Shown: positions 26,488 to 35,333 of the stretch, piece after piece | Layout of the letters: each line of letters begins with the position of its first letter | Position numbering within the stretch: position 1 is the first letter of the stretch | Notes under the pieces: model-generated | What the model was told of the DNA's origin: nothing | Databases searched by the model: none | The model's input: only the letters and a program-made list of their open reading frames with translations | From: an uncultured Lachnospiraceae bacterium | Lineage (GTDB): Bacteria; Bacillota; Clostridia; Lachnospirales; Lachnospiraceae | Assembly: GCA_910585545.1 (NCBI GenBank) | Contig: CAJUFN010000001.1 | Coordinates: forward strand, 310,001 to 374,000 | DNA length: 64,000 bases | Direction: 5' to 3' | Program-made: the position numbers and the translations under genes

Positions 26488-28410
26488 CTATACATCCAGT
26501 TTCGCTTCTGCCGCATTTTTATAGATAAATGCTCTTCTTGGCGGCACCTCCGAGCCCATAAGCATCTCAGTCACGCCGGACGCCATTCTCGCATCCTCTA
26601 TCTCTACCAGTTTGAGCACACGCGTTTCCGGATTCAGCGTTGTCTCCCAAAGCTGGTCCGCATCCATCTCGCCAAGTCCTTTATATCGCTGAAGCGTAAA
26701 CGGTCCCGGATTCTTCTTACGATATGCCTGCAGGGCATAATCATCATACAGATATTCTTCCTCTCCCTTTTTCGGGATTGCTTTGTATAGCGGAGGCATG
26801 GCAATATACACATGTCCCTCGAAAATAAGTTCTGGCATGAAACGGTAAAACAAGGTCAGAAGCAATGTTGAAATATGTGCCCCGTCCACGTCCGCATCTG
26901 CCATAATGATAATCTTATCGTAACGCAGCTTGCTGATATCGAAATCATTCCCGTACCCTTCGGAAAATCCGCATCCAAACGCATTGATCATTGTCTTGAT
27001 TTCTGCATTCGCCAGTACTTTGTCGATACTTGCTTTTTCTACATTTAGAATTTTACCTCGGATCGGTAAGATTGCCTGATACATTCTGTTTCTCGCTGTC
27101 TTTGCAGAACCGCCCGCAGAATCTCCCTCTACGATAAAAATCTCACATTTTTTCGCGTCTCTGCTCTCACAGTTTGCAAGCTTTCCGTTGCTGTCAAAAG
27201 AATACTTCTGTCTTGTCAAAAGATTCGTCTTCGCCTTCTCCTCGGTTTTTCGAATCTTTGCCGCCTTTTCTGCGCAATTTAATATCTTCTTTAAGTTGTC
27301 CAGATTACGATCAAAATATCGGACGATTTCATCTCCGGTCACTTTCCCTGCCGCTTTTGCCGCATCCGGATTGTCAAGTTTTGTCTTCGTCTGTCCTTCA
27401 AAACGTGGGTCCGGATGTTTGATGGACACAATTGCCGTCATTCCATTACGGATATCCGCGCCTGTAAAGTTGGCATCCTTTTCCTTTAAGACGCCAATCT
27501 CTCTTGCATACTGATTCATCACCGTAGTAAAGGTTGTCTTAAATCCCGTAAGATGTGTGCCTCCTTCTGCATTATAAATATTGTTACAGAACCCAAGCAC
27601 ATTTTCATGAAATTCATTGATATATTGCAGCGCAACCTCCACTTCGATTCCTTCTGCCTCTCCTTTGAAGTATATCGGGTCATGCACAGCTTCTTTTTTA
27701 CGGTTCAAGTCTTTGATAAATCCCATGATACCATCCGGTTCATGAAAGGTTACTTCTTCGATCGGCTCTACCCTCTTATCTGCAAATACGATCGTAAGGT
27801 TTGGATTTAGATAAGCGGTTTCATGCAAACGGCTTTTCACTTCTTCTTCACGGAATCTTGTTTTCTCAAAAATGGTATCGTCCGGCAAAAAATTCACTTT
27901 CGTTCCGGTCTTCTTTGTCTTCCCGATGACAGGCAAAAGACCTTCGTTTAACTCTATAACCGGGATTCCCCTTTCATATCGGTCGTGATGAATGAATCCT
28001 TCCCTACTGATTTCAACGTCCATATAAATGGAAAGCGCATTTACAACAGAAGAGCCAACGCCATGAAGCCCTCCGCTCGTCTTGTACGCAGAATCATCAA
28101 ATTTACCTCCTGCATGCAATGTGGTATATACAAGACGAGCCGCCGATACTCCTTTCTGGTGCATCCCTACCGGCACACCACGGCCATTATCTGCAATGGT
28201 AGCCGATCCATCTTTTTCCAGCGTCACTTCAATATGATCACAAAATCCTGCCAAATGCTCATCTACCGCATTATCTACCATCTCATAGATCAAATGGTTC
28301 AGTCCTTTCGTGGATACGCTTCCAATGTACATTCCCGGACGTTTCCTGACTGCCTCAAGACCTTCCAGCACCGAAATACTGTCTGCATCATATGTATTTT
28401 TCTTTGCCAT
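26488..28410 (-). CDS. parE: Type IIA topoisomerase subunit B (ParE-like)
   Basis: The ATPase subunit of the same enzyme. GHKL motifs are EMVDNAVDEHLAG, DNGRGVPV and GGLHGVGSSVVNALS; the Toprim domain shows IVEGDSAGGSA and the metal-binding DADVDGAH, and QRYKGLGEM lies near the C-terminus. It is 640 aa from the ATG at 28410 (AGGA at 8 nt); two upstream ATGs (28416, 28428) are possible. The promoter overlaps the spoIIP end. Confidence 0.88.
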   Translation of the reverse strand: MAKKNTYDADSISVLEGLEAVRKRPGMYIGSVSTKGLNHLIYEMVDNAVDEHLAGFCDHIEVTLEKDGSATIADNGRGVPVGMHQKGVSAARLVYTTLHAGGKFDDSAYKTSGGLHGVGSSVVNALSIYMDVEISREGFIHHDRYERGIPVIELNEGLLPVIGKTKKTGTKVNFLPDDTIFEKTRFREEEVKSRLHETAYLNPNLTIVFADKRVEPIEEVTFHEPDGIMGFIKDLNRKKEAVHDPIYFKGEAEGIEVEVALQYINEFHENVLGFCNNIYNAEGGTHLTGFKTTFTTVMNQYAREIGVLKEKDANFTGADIRNGMTAIVSIKHPDPRFEGQTKTKLDNPDAAKAAGKVTGDEIVRYFDRNLDNLKKILNCAEKAAKIRKTEEKAKTNLLTRQKYSFDSNGKLANCESRDAKKCEIFIVEGDSAGGSAKTARNRMYQAILPIRGKILNVEKASIDKVLANAEIKTMINAFGCGFSEGYGNDFDISKLRYDKIIIMADADVDGAHISTLLLTLFYRFMPELIFEGHVYIAMPPLYKAIPKKGEEEYLYDDYALQAYRKKNPGPFTLQRYKGLGEMDADQLWETTLNPETRVLKLVEIEDARMASGVTEMLMGSEVPPRRAFIYKNAAEAKLDV

Positions 28411-28447
28411 GCTCATTTTCCTTTCCATTTTTTCTCACACTTCACCT

Positions 28448-28476
28448 ATATTATCACGAACTATACGCCATTTCAA
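28448..28476 (-). promoter_or_regulatory. Candidate promoter for parE-parC
   Basis: TTGAAA, a 17-nt spacer and TAATAT on the minus strand, in the gap after spoIIP. Confidence 0.5.
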
Positions 28477-28483
28477 TCGGTTT

Positions 28484-29671
28484 TTATTCCGTCACTACGG
28501 TATATAATATGTCTGCAAGAACCTCCATGGCATTTTTCATCTCTTCTACTGTATTGGTCTGGGCTCCTGCTTCGATGAGCAGTGATTTTGGTTTCATATG
28601 AAGACTGTAACGATAGCCCTTCAGATAAATATGCCTTGTAAATCCTGGGTACATTTTCTCAGAAGCAAGCTGCATCTGCAAAGAAAATGCCAGATTATCT
28701 TGTATGTAGGGATTTGCAAGATATGCAATATCCCCATTTGCCTTTGTGCGGCTAAGTCCGTTAAAATACATGATCTTTGCCGTTTGTTTCCCGTTTACCT
28801 CTGTTACCAGATGGGTATTTTCATTGACCCCATCTCTGTGAAGGTCTATCACCACCTCAATAGATGGGTTCTCCTCCAAAATCTTTCGCACGCCTGCTTC
28901 CGAAAATTCATACGCACTGCTTCTGTCCAGCTTACCGTTAATCAAATCATACACTCCATCATGATGTATGGTCCCAATCCCCTTTTTCTCCAGTTGTTCC
29001 TTTAAATATGCTCCGATTCCTACGATGCTTGTCGCCGCAGTTCCATCCGAATCCTTAAATGTTTCCTGCGAATGCGTATGGAAAATCAAAACCTTTGGTC
29101 CTTGGGAATTTGCATCGATCTTCATGCTGCGTCCAAGCAAATCATCTGCATTAAGCTGCTCCGGTCCGATGGTTGTCGTGCTGTCTACGGTATAAAAATT
29201 CCCAAGCAGATAATTAAAATCTCTCAACTTCTCGATAGACATATCAATATTGCTGCGATTTTTTTCTTCCACCTTTGCTGTCTCTTCTTTCTCTACCAGC
29301 TTACCGTTTTCATCTACCTCATTTTCATCTTTTGCCTGCATCTCTAAGATTTTTTTATAGGTGTCTTCATCCTCTACTGCTGTCTGATAATATGATTTTC
29401 CTTCGACATAACCACTGATAGGAAGCATCTGCATCGCCTGATCTGCCACCCATTCTTTTACATTATATTTCTTTTCTTCTCCCGAATACGAAAGATTCGG
29501 ATAATAAGAATGTTCCGCCTGTTTTCTGATATTTTGATACATCTCGTCCGTCCACGAGAATTCAAAGTTCATTTCTTTTTCCTTCAACAAATATCCGCCT
29601 AATATAAGGCTGATTAAAATGATCAAAATTTTACTGATGCTGTATTCTTGTCTCACAGATACCCACTCCAT
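28484..29671 (-). CDS. spoIIP: Stage II sporulation protein P
   Basis: The amidase/endopeptidase of the SpoIIDMP engulfment machine, which thins peptidoglycan during forespore engulfment. An N-terminal membrane segment (about residues 15-33) precedes the catalytic domain with VLIFHTHSQETF, VIDLHRDG and LLIEAGAQTN. The start is uncertain: ATG 29671, GTG 29656 (best ribosome binding site, GGAG at 9 nt) or TTG 29698. The gpr-spoIIP order is the same as in Bacillus. Confidence 0.92.
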   Translation of the reverse strand: MEWVSVRQEYSISKILIILISLILGGYLLKEKEMNFEFSWTDEMYQNIRKQAEHSYYPNLSYSGEEKKYNVKEWVADQAMQMLPISGYVEGKSYYQTAVEDEDTYKKILEMQAKDENEVDENGKLVEKEETAKVEEKNRSNIDMSIEKLRDFNYLLGNFYTVDSTTTIGPEQLNADDLLGRSMKIDANSQGPKVLIFHTHSQETFKDSDGTAATSIVGIGAYLKEQLEKKGIGTIHHDGVYDLINGKLDRSSAYEFSEAGVRKILEENPSIEVVIDLHRDGVNENTHLVTEVNGKQTAKIMYFNGLSRTKANGDIAYLANPYIQDNLAFSLQMQLASEKMYPGFTRHIYLKGYRYSLHMKPKSLLIEAGAQTNTVEEMKNAMEVLADILYTVVTE

Positions 29672-29724
29672 ATTCCAATATGATAAATTTCTTATCAAAA
29701 CATGGTATGATATTATCCTGCTTC

Positions 29725-30681
29725 TTATGACATAAACAAAAGATTCAAACCATCCGAAATTGTATGACTGATTACCCTTACCGTCTCATCAATATCCTTT
29801 GGCGTCATGAACATTCCATTCAAATGCGGCGAAATAAGCTCTTTAATTAACTCATACTTTTCCGCTGCATGGTATCCTTGCAGCACCACGCCGACACCTT
29901 TTAGAAGTTCTGAAGTCTCCATCGCCTTTACAAGATTCTCCATCGTATCATTTACAATCGTCGCCGCATCCACTACTGTGGGAACACCGATTGCGATGAC
30001 CGGCACGCCAACAGTCTCTTTGGTAATCGCATTGCGATGATTTCCTACTCCGGAACCCGGATTAATGCCGGTATCCGCAATCTGTATCGTCCGATTCAAT
30101 CGCTTGGAATTACGCGCTGCTAAAGCATCCACCGCAATTACAAAATCCGGTTTTGTTTCTGCTACAATTCCTTTTATGATTTCTACCGTTTCCATCCCCG
30201 TCTGAGCCATCACTCCCGGAACTATCGCACTTGTAAGATGAACTTTCTCCTCACCCATCGCATACTTTCCATATTCTTTCACAATATGTCTGGTAATGGA
30301 CAAATGGTCTGCTACATATGGTCCGACAGCATCCGGCGTCACCTCACGATTCCCAAGCCCCGCAACAAGCACCGAGTATTCCTCTTTTTCTTCTTTAATC
30401 AGACCTTCGATATGTCTTGCGATTCGCTTTGACAATTCTTTATGATATGCTTCGTCTGGTACCGGCATGTCTGTGGCTTCGATCGTGATATATGTTCCAA
30501 CCGGTTTTCCCATCACTTTGGCACCTTTTTCTGTTTGAATCATCACTTTCGTTGTACGAATCTCCAACTGCTCATCATAATCTTCTTCTAGTACGACCCC
30601 TTGTACTTCCACGTTATCGTCTTCAAAACGTTCCTTCTGCTCCAAAGCAAGGTCTGTTCGTATATTGTATCGTTCCAACAT
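29725..30681 (-). CDS. gpr: Germination protease (GPR)
   Basis: An aspartic-type protease that degrades small acid-soluble spore proteins at germination. It begins MLERYNIRTDLALEQ, typical of the proenzyme with its short propeptide, and includes GLGNREVTPDAVGP, DALAARN and GVGNHRNAI. The ATG at 30681 has GAGGGA upstream; codons back to 30873 are in frame but would overlap the rpsT promoter region. 318 aa. It is made in the forespore in Bacillus; no clear sigma-G site was found here. Confidence 0.95.
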   Translation of the reverse strand: MLERYNIRTDLALEQKERFEDDNVEVQGVVLEEDYDEQLEIRTTKVMIQTEKGAKVMGKPVGTYITIEATDMPVPDEAYHKELSKRIARHIEGLIKEEKEEYSVLVAGLGNREVTPDAVGPYVADHLSITRHIVKEYGKYAMGEEKVHLTSAIVPGVMAQTGMETVEIIKGIVAETKPDFVIAVDALAARNSKRLNRTIQIADTGINPGSGVGNHRNAITKETVGVPVIAIGVPTVVDAATIVNDTMENLVKAMETSELLKGVGVVLQGYHAAEKYELIKELISPHLNGMFMTPKDIDETVRVISHTISDGLNLLFMS

Positions 30682-30746
30682 GATATTTCCCTCTCTTCGC
30701 TCAAAATTTCTCTTGTTAGTTTTCTCAAAAAAAAGAGAAATATGTA

Positions 30747-30775
30747 TTGACAATAGGAATTCCTTGGCATACAAT
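30747..30775 (+). promoter_or_regulatory. Promoter for rpsT
   Basis: A perfect TTGACA, a 17-nt spacer and TACAAT on the plus strand. Confidence 0.8.
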
Positions 30776-30788
30776 AAATGAGTATGTT

Positions 30789-30819
30789 CCATCAGAGCGT
30801 CCGTGTCCGATCCTGATGG
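30789..30819 (+). promoter_or_regulatory. Hairpin in the rpsT leader
   Basis: CCATCAG and CTGATGG form a 7-bp stem around a 17-nt loop within an 80-nt leader. S20 is autoregulated in E. coli; a similar role here is only suggested by position. Confidence 0.45.
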
Positions 30820-30862
30820 ATATTTCACGCAAAGTATAATTTTGGTATCGGAGGTGGACAGG

Positions 30863-31126
30863 TTGGCTAACATTAAATCTGCAAAGAAAAGAATCTTAGT
30901 TACAGAAACAAGAACAGCTAGAAATAAAGCAATTAAATCTAAAGTGAAAACTTATGTTAAAAAAGTAGAGGCTGCTGTTGCTGCAAAAGACAAGGCTGCT
31001 GCAGAAGTTGCTTTAAAAGCAGCTATCTCAGAAATCAGCAAAGCCGGCACAAAAGGTGTTTACCATAAAAACACATGTGCAAGAAAAGTTTCTCGTTTGA
31101 CAAAAGCTGTTAACAGCATTGCTTAA
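30863..31126 (+). CDS. rpsT: 30S ribosomal protein S20
   Basis: An 87-aa small-subunit protein beginning ANIKSAKKRILVTETR and ending HKNTCARKVSRL...AVNSIA. The start codon is TTG (30863) with GGAGG 8 nt upstream; no ATG gives the conserved N-terminus. E. coli rpsT also uses UUG, which there keeps initiation weak and regulated. Transcribed alone, with a promoter and terminator on each side. Confidence 0.96.
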   Translation: MANIKSAKKRILVTETRTARNKAIKSKVKTYVKKVEAAVAAKDKAAAEVALKAAISEISKAGTKGVYHKNTCARKVSRLTKAVNSIA

Positions 31127-31146
31127 TTAGAGAATAGATGATTTAC

Positions 31147-31182
31147 AAAGACAACCATACCGTCATGTGGTTGTCTTTTTTT
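31147..31182 (+). terminator. Terminator of rpsT
   Basis: An 11-bp stem (AAAGACAACCA / TGGTTGTCTTT) with a 10-nt loop and a T7 tract, 20 nt after the stop codon. Confidence 0.9.
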
Positions 31183-31204
31183 CATCTTATAGGAAACACC
31201 TTGT

Positions 31205-31271
31205 CACGCTAAAGCGTGCAACCCCCTCATGAGTGAGGGAATGGCGGAGTTGAAGTGGGCTTGCCCACTTT
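31205..31271. repeat. Cluster of three short palindromes (REP-like), copy A
   Basis: Three hairpins follow one another: CACGCT/AGCGTG, CCCTCA/TGAGGG and AAGTGGGC/GCCCACTT (31253-31270). The last one and its left flank recur in inverse orientation at 43656-43689, with 26 identical bases. This looks like a copy of an interspersed palindromic repeat. Confidence 0.65.
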
Positions 31272-31296
31272 ATTCTATAATAAGGAGTTTATTACC

Positions 31297-31785
31297 ATGG
31301 AACATGTAAAACATGAAATCACACCTATTTATGACAAAGATTCGAAGATTTTGATTCTTGGAAGCTTCCCTTCCGTCAAGTCAAGAGAAGCGAATTTTTT
31401 CTATCATCATCCGCAGAATCGGTTTTGGAAACTGCTTTCCTCACTCTGCGGTGAAGAATGTCCGCAGACAGTAACTGATAAGAAATCATTTCTTTTAAGA
31501 AATCACATTGCCGTATGGGATGTAATTGCTTCCTGTGAAATCGAAGGTTCCAGTGACAGCAGTATCAAAAATGTAATTCCAAATAATTTTCAGGAACTTC
31601 TCTCCACTGCCAATATCCTGCAAATATTTTGCAACGGCACTACTTCTTATAATTTATACAAAAAGCATGTTGAAAAACTGACTGCACAAGAAGCCATAAA
31701 GCTTCCTTCCACCAGCCCGGCAAATGCAGCATTTTCCCTGCAAAAACTGGAGCAGCACTGGGCAATTATCAAAAACTATTTATAG
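31297..31785 (+). CDS. DNA-deoxyinosine / mismatch uracil-DNA glycosylase family protein
   Basis: A 162-aa uracil-DNA glycosylase superfamily protein. Visible motifs are ILGSFPSVKSRE (the GSFPS active-site loop of the hypoxanthine/uracil group), FYHHPQNRFWKLL and a C-terminal LPSTSPANAAF (LPSTSPA, usual for the family). It removes deaminated bases (hypoxanthine or uracil) from DNA. The ATG at 31297 has AAGGAG upstream. Single gene between the rpsT and tpiA terminators. Substrate choice is inferred. Confidence 0.85.
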   Translation: MEHVKHEITPIYDKDSKILILGSFPSVKSREANFFYHHPQNRFWKLLSSLCGEECPQTVTDKKSFLLRNHIAVWDVIASCEIEGSSDSSIKNVIPNNFQELLSTANILQIFCNGTTSYNLYKKHVEKLTAQEAIKLPSTSPANAAFSLQKLEQHWAIIKNYL

Positions 31786-31798
31786 ATTTCACGCTACG

Positions 31799-31830
31799 AA
31801 AAAACAGAAGGTTTTCGCCTTCTGTTTTTT
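31799..31830. terminator. Bidirectional terminator between the glycosylase gene and tpiA
   Basis: A perfect 13-bp stem (AAAAAACAGAAGG and its complement) with a 6-nt loop and T6 on both strands. It serves the convergent glycosylase gene (plus) and tpiA (minus). Confidence 0.92.
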
Positions 31831-31845
31831 CATCATATCAATTCA

Positions 31846-32595
31846 TTATTTCCAGTTTACGATTTTTCCAAAATCTGCTTTTAAGGAAGCACCGCCAACT
31901 AATCCACCATCGATGTCAGCCTGTACAAATAAATCAGGTGCTGTAGCCGGATTTACAGATCCGCCGTACTGGATACGGATAGCTGCTGCTGTTGCTTCAT
32001 CATAGATTTCAGCGATACATGCACGAATGTCTGCACATACTTCCTGAGCCTGCTCTGTAGTAGCTGTTTTACCTGTTCCGATAGCCCAGATTGGCTCGTA
32101 AGCAATAACAGCTTCTTTTGCCTGATCAGCTGTAATTCCGCTGAATCCGATTTTTACCTGCTGACGGATGAAATCCATCGTTACGCCAAGTTCTCTCTGC
32201 TCCAAAGATTCTCCGCAGCACATAATTGGTGTTAAACCATGTTCAAATGCTTTGTGCATTTTTTTGTTGATGTCTTTGTCCGTCTCACCGAAATATTCTC
32301 TTCTTTCAGAATGTCCAAGAATAACATATTTTACGCCTGCATCTACTAACATATCCGGAGCAATTTCTCCTGTGTAAGCGCCTTTTTCCTCAAAGTACAT
32401 GTTTTCTGCACCAACTTCGATGTTGCTTCCTTTACAAGCTTCTACAACTGGTACAATATCAATTGCAGGTACGCAGAATACTACATCTGCATCCTCTGTT
32501 GCTACCAATGGTTTTAATTCTTCTACTAATGCTACTGCCTGGCTTGGAGTCATGTTCATTTTCCAGTTACCAGCAATAATTTTTCTTCTTGCCAT
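31846..32595 (-). CDS. tpiA: Triosephosphate isomerase
   Basis: Interconverts dihydroxyacetone phosphate and glyceraldehyde-3-phosphate. Active-site segments are GNWKMN (Lys), ILGHSERR (His) and [11 protein letters not shown] (Glu), plus the phosphate-gripping QYGGSVNP and GGASL. 249 aa. It is third in gap-pgk-tpiA, separated from pgk by a 283-nt repeat-bearing gap. Confidence 0.98.
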   Translation of the reverse strand: MARRKIIAGNWKMNMTPSQAVALVEELKPLVATEDADVVFCVPAIDIVPVVEACKGSNIEVGAENMYFEEKGAYTGEIAPDMLVDAGVKYVILGHSERREYFGETDKDINKKMHKAFEHGLTPIMCCGESLEQRELGVTMDFIRQQVKIGFSGITADQAKEAVIAYEPIWAIGTGKTATTEQAQEVCADIRACIAEIYDEATAAAIRIQYGGSVNPATAPDLFVQADIDGGLVGGASLKADFGKIVNWK

Positions 32596-32653
32596 CTCAT
32601 TATCTCCTATAAATTTTCTAATCTTTGTGTCTTCACACTTGCTTTCGCTAGTT

Positions 32654-32878
32654 CTCGCTTTCGCTAAGCTTTCATGTATGTTCTCCTCTCTAGGCTCGAA
32701 AAGACCTCGCCAAGGTCGGTGAACTAAGTAAACGCTAACCTCAAGCTTCGCTAGCGCTCGCTTTCGCTAAGCTTTCGTGTATGTTCTCCTCTCTAGGCTC
32801 GAAAAAACCTCGCCAAGGTCGGTGAACTAAGTAAACGCTAACCTCAAGCTTCGCTAGCGCTCGCTTTCGCTAAGCTTT
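32654..32878. repeat. 103-bp tandem repeat, two copies plus a partial third
   Basis: Copies lie at 32654-32756 and 32757-32859 and differ at only two positions that I can see; a partial third copy (32860-32878) ends exactly at the pgk stop codon. Each unit holds a palindrome-rich block (AAGCTTCGCTAGCGCTCGC region) and a short GACCT/AGGTC hairpin. No ORF spans it. Because pgk and tpiA are cotranscribed, the repeats lie in their mRNA. Confidence 0.9.
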
Positions 32879-34072
32879 TTACTTATCGTTTGCTGCTGCT
32901 ACACCTGGAAGTTCTTTTCCTTCAAGGAATTCCAAGGAAGCGCCGCCGCCTGTAGAAATGTGTGTCATTTTATCGCCAAAACCTAACTGGTTAACAGCTG
33001 CTGCGGAGTCACCACCGCCGATGATTGTAACTGCGTCTGTCTCTGCAAGCGCTTTCGCAACAATCTCTGTACCTTTTGCAAAGTTTGGCATTTCGAAACA
33101 TCCCATAGGTCCGTTCCATACAACTGTCTTAGCATCTTTTACAGCGTCAGCATAGATTTTTGCTGTCTCTGGTCCGATATCAAGACCTTCCCATCCATCC
33201 GGAATCTCGCCTGTTGCAACAATCTGTGTATTTGCATCATTAGAGAAATCATCTGCGATGAGATTATCAACTGGAAGTAATAATTTTACACCTTTTTCTT
33301 CTGCTTTTTTGATCATGTTAAGCGCATACTCGCAGTAATCTGCCTCAAGTAAGGAATTACCAACATTTCCTCCCTGTGCTTTTGCGAATGTGTAAGCCAT
33401 ACCTCCGCCGATGATCAATGTATCTACTTTATCAAGTAAGTTTTCGATAACAGAAATCTTGCTTGAAACTTTTGCTCCTCCGAGAATTGCCACGAATGGT
33501 CTCTCCGGATTATTTACTGCATTTCCTAAGAAATCGATTTCCTTTTGCATCAGATATCCAACTGCTGCAGTGTCAACATACTGTGTAACACCTACGTTTG
33601 AGCAGTGTGCTCTATGAGCTGTACCAAATGCATCGTTTACAAATACATCACACAAAGAAGCAAGCTCTTTGCTGAATGCTTCGCCATTCTTTGTTTCTTC
33701 TGCTCTGTAACGTGTATTTTCAAGAAGAATAACGTCTCCGTCATTCATTGCTTCTACAGCTGCTTTTGCATTTTCACCAACTACATTGGCGTCTGCCGCA
33801 AATTTCACTTCCTGTCCAAGAAGTTCAGATAATCTTGCTGCAACCGGAGCTAAAGATAATTCTGGTTTTGGTTCTCCCTTTGGTTTTCCAAGGTGAGAGC
33901 AAAGGATAATCTTTCCGCCGTCAGCGATTAATTTTTTGATTGTAGGAAGCGCTGCTACAAGACGATTCTCATCTGTAATCTTTCCATCGATAAGCGGAAC
34001 GTTAAAGTCACATCTAACGAGGACTTTCTGACCTTTTACGTTAATGTCATCTACTGATTTTTTGTTAAGCAT
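32879..34072 (-). CDS. pgk: Phosphoglycerate kinase
   Basis: Transfers phosphate from 1,3-bisphosphoglycerate to ADP. Motifs include [22 protein letters not shown], the nucleotide-binding [11 protein letters not shown] and the C-terminal GGGDSAAAV / [11 protein letters not shown]. 397 aa, normal. Its stop codon abuts the 103-bp repeats. Confidence 0.98.
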   Translation of the reverse strand: MLNKKSVDDINVKGQKVLVRCDFNVPLIDGKITDENRLVAALPTIKKLIADGGKIILCSHLGKPKGEPKPELSLAPVAARLSELLGQEVKFAADANVVGENAKAAVEAMNDGDVILLENTRYRAEETKNGEAFSKELASLCDVFVNDAFGTAHRAHCSNVGVTQYVDTAAVGYLMQKEIDFLGNAVNNPERPFVAILGGAKVSSKISVIENLLDKVDTLIIGGGMAYTFAKAQGGNVGNSLLEADYCEYALNMIKKAEEKGVKLLLPVDNLIADDFSNDANTQIVATGEIPDGWEGLDIGPETAKIYADAVKDAKTVVWNGPMGCFEMPNFAKGTEIVAKALAETDAVTIIGGGDSAAAVNQLGFGDKMTHISTGGGASLEFLEGKELPGVAAANDK

Positions 34073-34095
34073 GTTATATGTCTCCTTTCATTATA

Positions 34096-34128
34096 AAAGG
34101 GACCGGTCCCTAAAGACCGGACCCCTTT
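34096..34128 (-). terminator. Intercistronic hairpin between gap and pgk
   Basis: On the minus strand two 6-bp stem halves (AAAGGG and CCGGTC with their partners) are followed by TTTTAT, only 23 nt before the pgk ATG. It could be a partial terminator or a stability element that sets gap expression above pgk. Confidence 0.6.
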
Positions 34129-34160
34129 GGATCTTGAATAATTCCGAATCTAAATGATGA

Positions 34161-35174
34161 TTAAGCTAATTCAGAGAAATATTTAATTGTTCTTACCATC
34201 TGGCTTGTGTAAGAGTTTTCGTTGTCATACCAAGAGATAACCTGAACTTCTGTTGTTCCGTTGTCTAATGGAAGAACCATTGTCTGAGTAGCATCGAATA
34301 AAGAACCATATCTCATACCTACGATATCGCTGGATACGATCTCATCTTCGTTGTAACCGAAAGATTCGTTAGCTGCTGCTTTCATAGCTGCGTTGATTTC
34401 ATCAACTGTTACGTTGCCTTCAACAACTGCTGTAAGGATTGTTGTAGAACCTGTTGGTGTTGGAACACGCTGAGCAGATCCGATTAATTTTCCATTTAAT
34501 TCTGGAATAACAAGTCCGATAGCTTTAGCAGCACCTGTGCTGTTTGGTACGATATTAACTGCTGCTGCACGAGATCTTCTTAAATCACCTTTTCTCTGTG
34601 GTCCGTCAAGTGTCATCTGATCGCCTGTGTAAGCGTGGATTGTACACATGATACCGGATTTGATCGGTGCTAATTTGTTAAGAGCATCTGCCATAGGTGC
34701 TAAACAGTTTGTTGTACAAGAAGCTGCAGAAATAACTGTATCTTCTGGTTTTAATGTGTCGTGGTTTACATTGTAAACAATTGTAGGAAGGTCATTTCCT
34801 GCTGGTGCAGAGATAACAACTTTTCTTGCGCCTGCTTTGATATGAGCTTCTGCTTTTGCTTTAGATGTATAGAAGCCTGTACATTCTAATACAACGTCTA
34901 CGCCGATTTCTCCCCATGGAAGTTCTTCAGCGTTAGCTTTTGCGTAAATTTTGATTTCCTGTCCGTCAACTGTGATGGAATCCTCGCCAGCTACTACTTT
35001 GTCAGCTAAAGCGTATTTTCCCTGAGATGAATCGTATTTTAATAAGTGAGCAAGCATTTTTGGAGATGTTAAGTCGTTGATTGCAACAACTTCATATCCT
35101 TCTGCTCCAAACATTTGTCTGAATGCGAGACGTCCAATACGTCCAAATCCATTAATCGCTACTTTTACTGCCAT
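34161..35174 (-). CDS. gap: Glyceraldehyde-3-phosphate dehydrogenase, type I
   Basis: The NAD-dependent glycolytic enzyme. NGFGRIGR (NAD binding), the active-site [12 protein letters not shown] (Cys near residue 152) and WYDNENSY are present. 337 aa. It is first in gap-pgk-tpiA, with a strong promoter and a leader of about 90 nt. No CggR-type regulator gene is next to it. Confidence 0.98.
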   Translation of the reverse strand: MAVKVAINGFGRIGRLAFRQMFGAEGYEVVAINDLTSPKMLAHLLKYDSSQGKYALADKVVAGEDSITVDGQEIKIYAKANAEELPWGEIGVDVVLECTGFYTSKAKAEAHIKAGARKVVISAPAGNDLPTIVYNVNHDTLKPEDTVISAASCTTNCLAPMADALNKLAPIKSGIMCTIHAYTGDQMTLDGPQRKGDLRRSRAAAVNIVPNSTGAAKAIGLVIPELNGKLIGSAQRVPTPTGSTTILTAVVEGNVTVDEINAAMKAAANESFGYNEDEIVSSDIVGMRYGSLFDATQTMVLPLDNGTTEVQVISWYDNENSYTSQMVRTIKYFSELA

Positions 35175-35269
35175 GATTAACTCCTCCTAAAGTTTAATTA
35201 ATTTACTACATCTTGGTAGTTCTCTTTGATTCTTCAACTTTCGTTAAAGAACAATCAACTTTCTAATTT

Positions 35270-35298
35270 ATTGTACTAAATTGAATTCAAGAATTCAA
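35270..35298 (-). promoter_or_regulatory. Promoter of gap-pgk-tpiA
   Basis: TTGAAT, a 17-nt spacer and TACAAT on the minus strand. The -35 region lies in two adjacent GAATTC palindromes (TTGAATTCAA at 35281-35290 plus GAATTCAA), which could be an operator. Confidence 0.65.
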
Positions 35299-35333
35299 GC
35301 CATATTTCACATTTTTTCCAAGTCTTTTCTAAT

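Noticed and set aside
30682..30746. Sigma-G promoter for gpr
   Set aside because: A GTATG-like -35 is present but no acceptable CATNNTA -10 at the right distance.
32654..32878. CRISPR array
   Set aside because: The 103-bp unit repeats as a whole, including the parts that would have to be unique spacers, and there are no cas genes.
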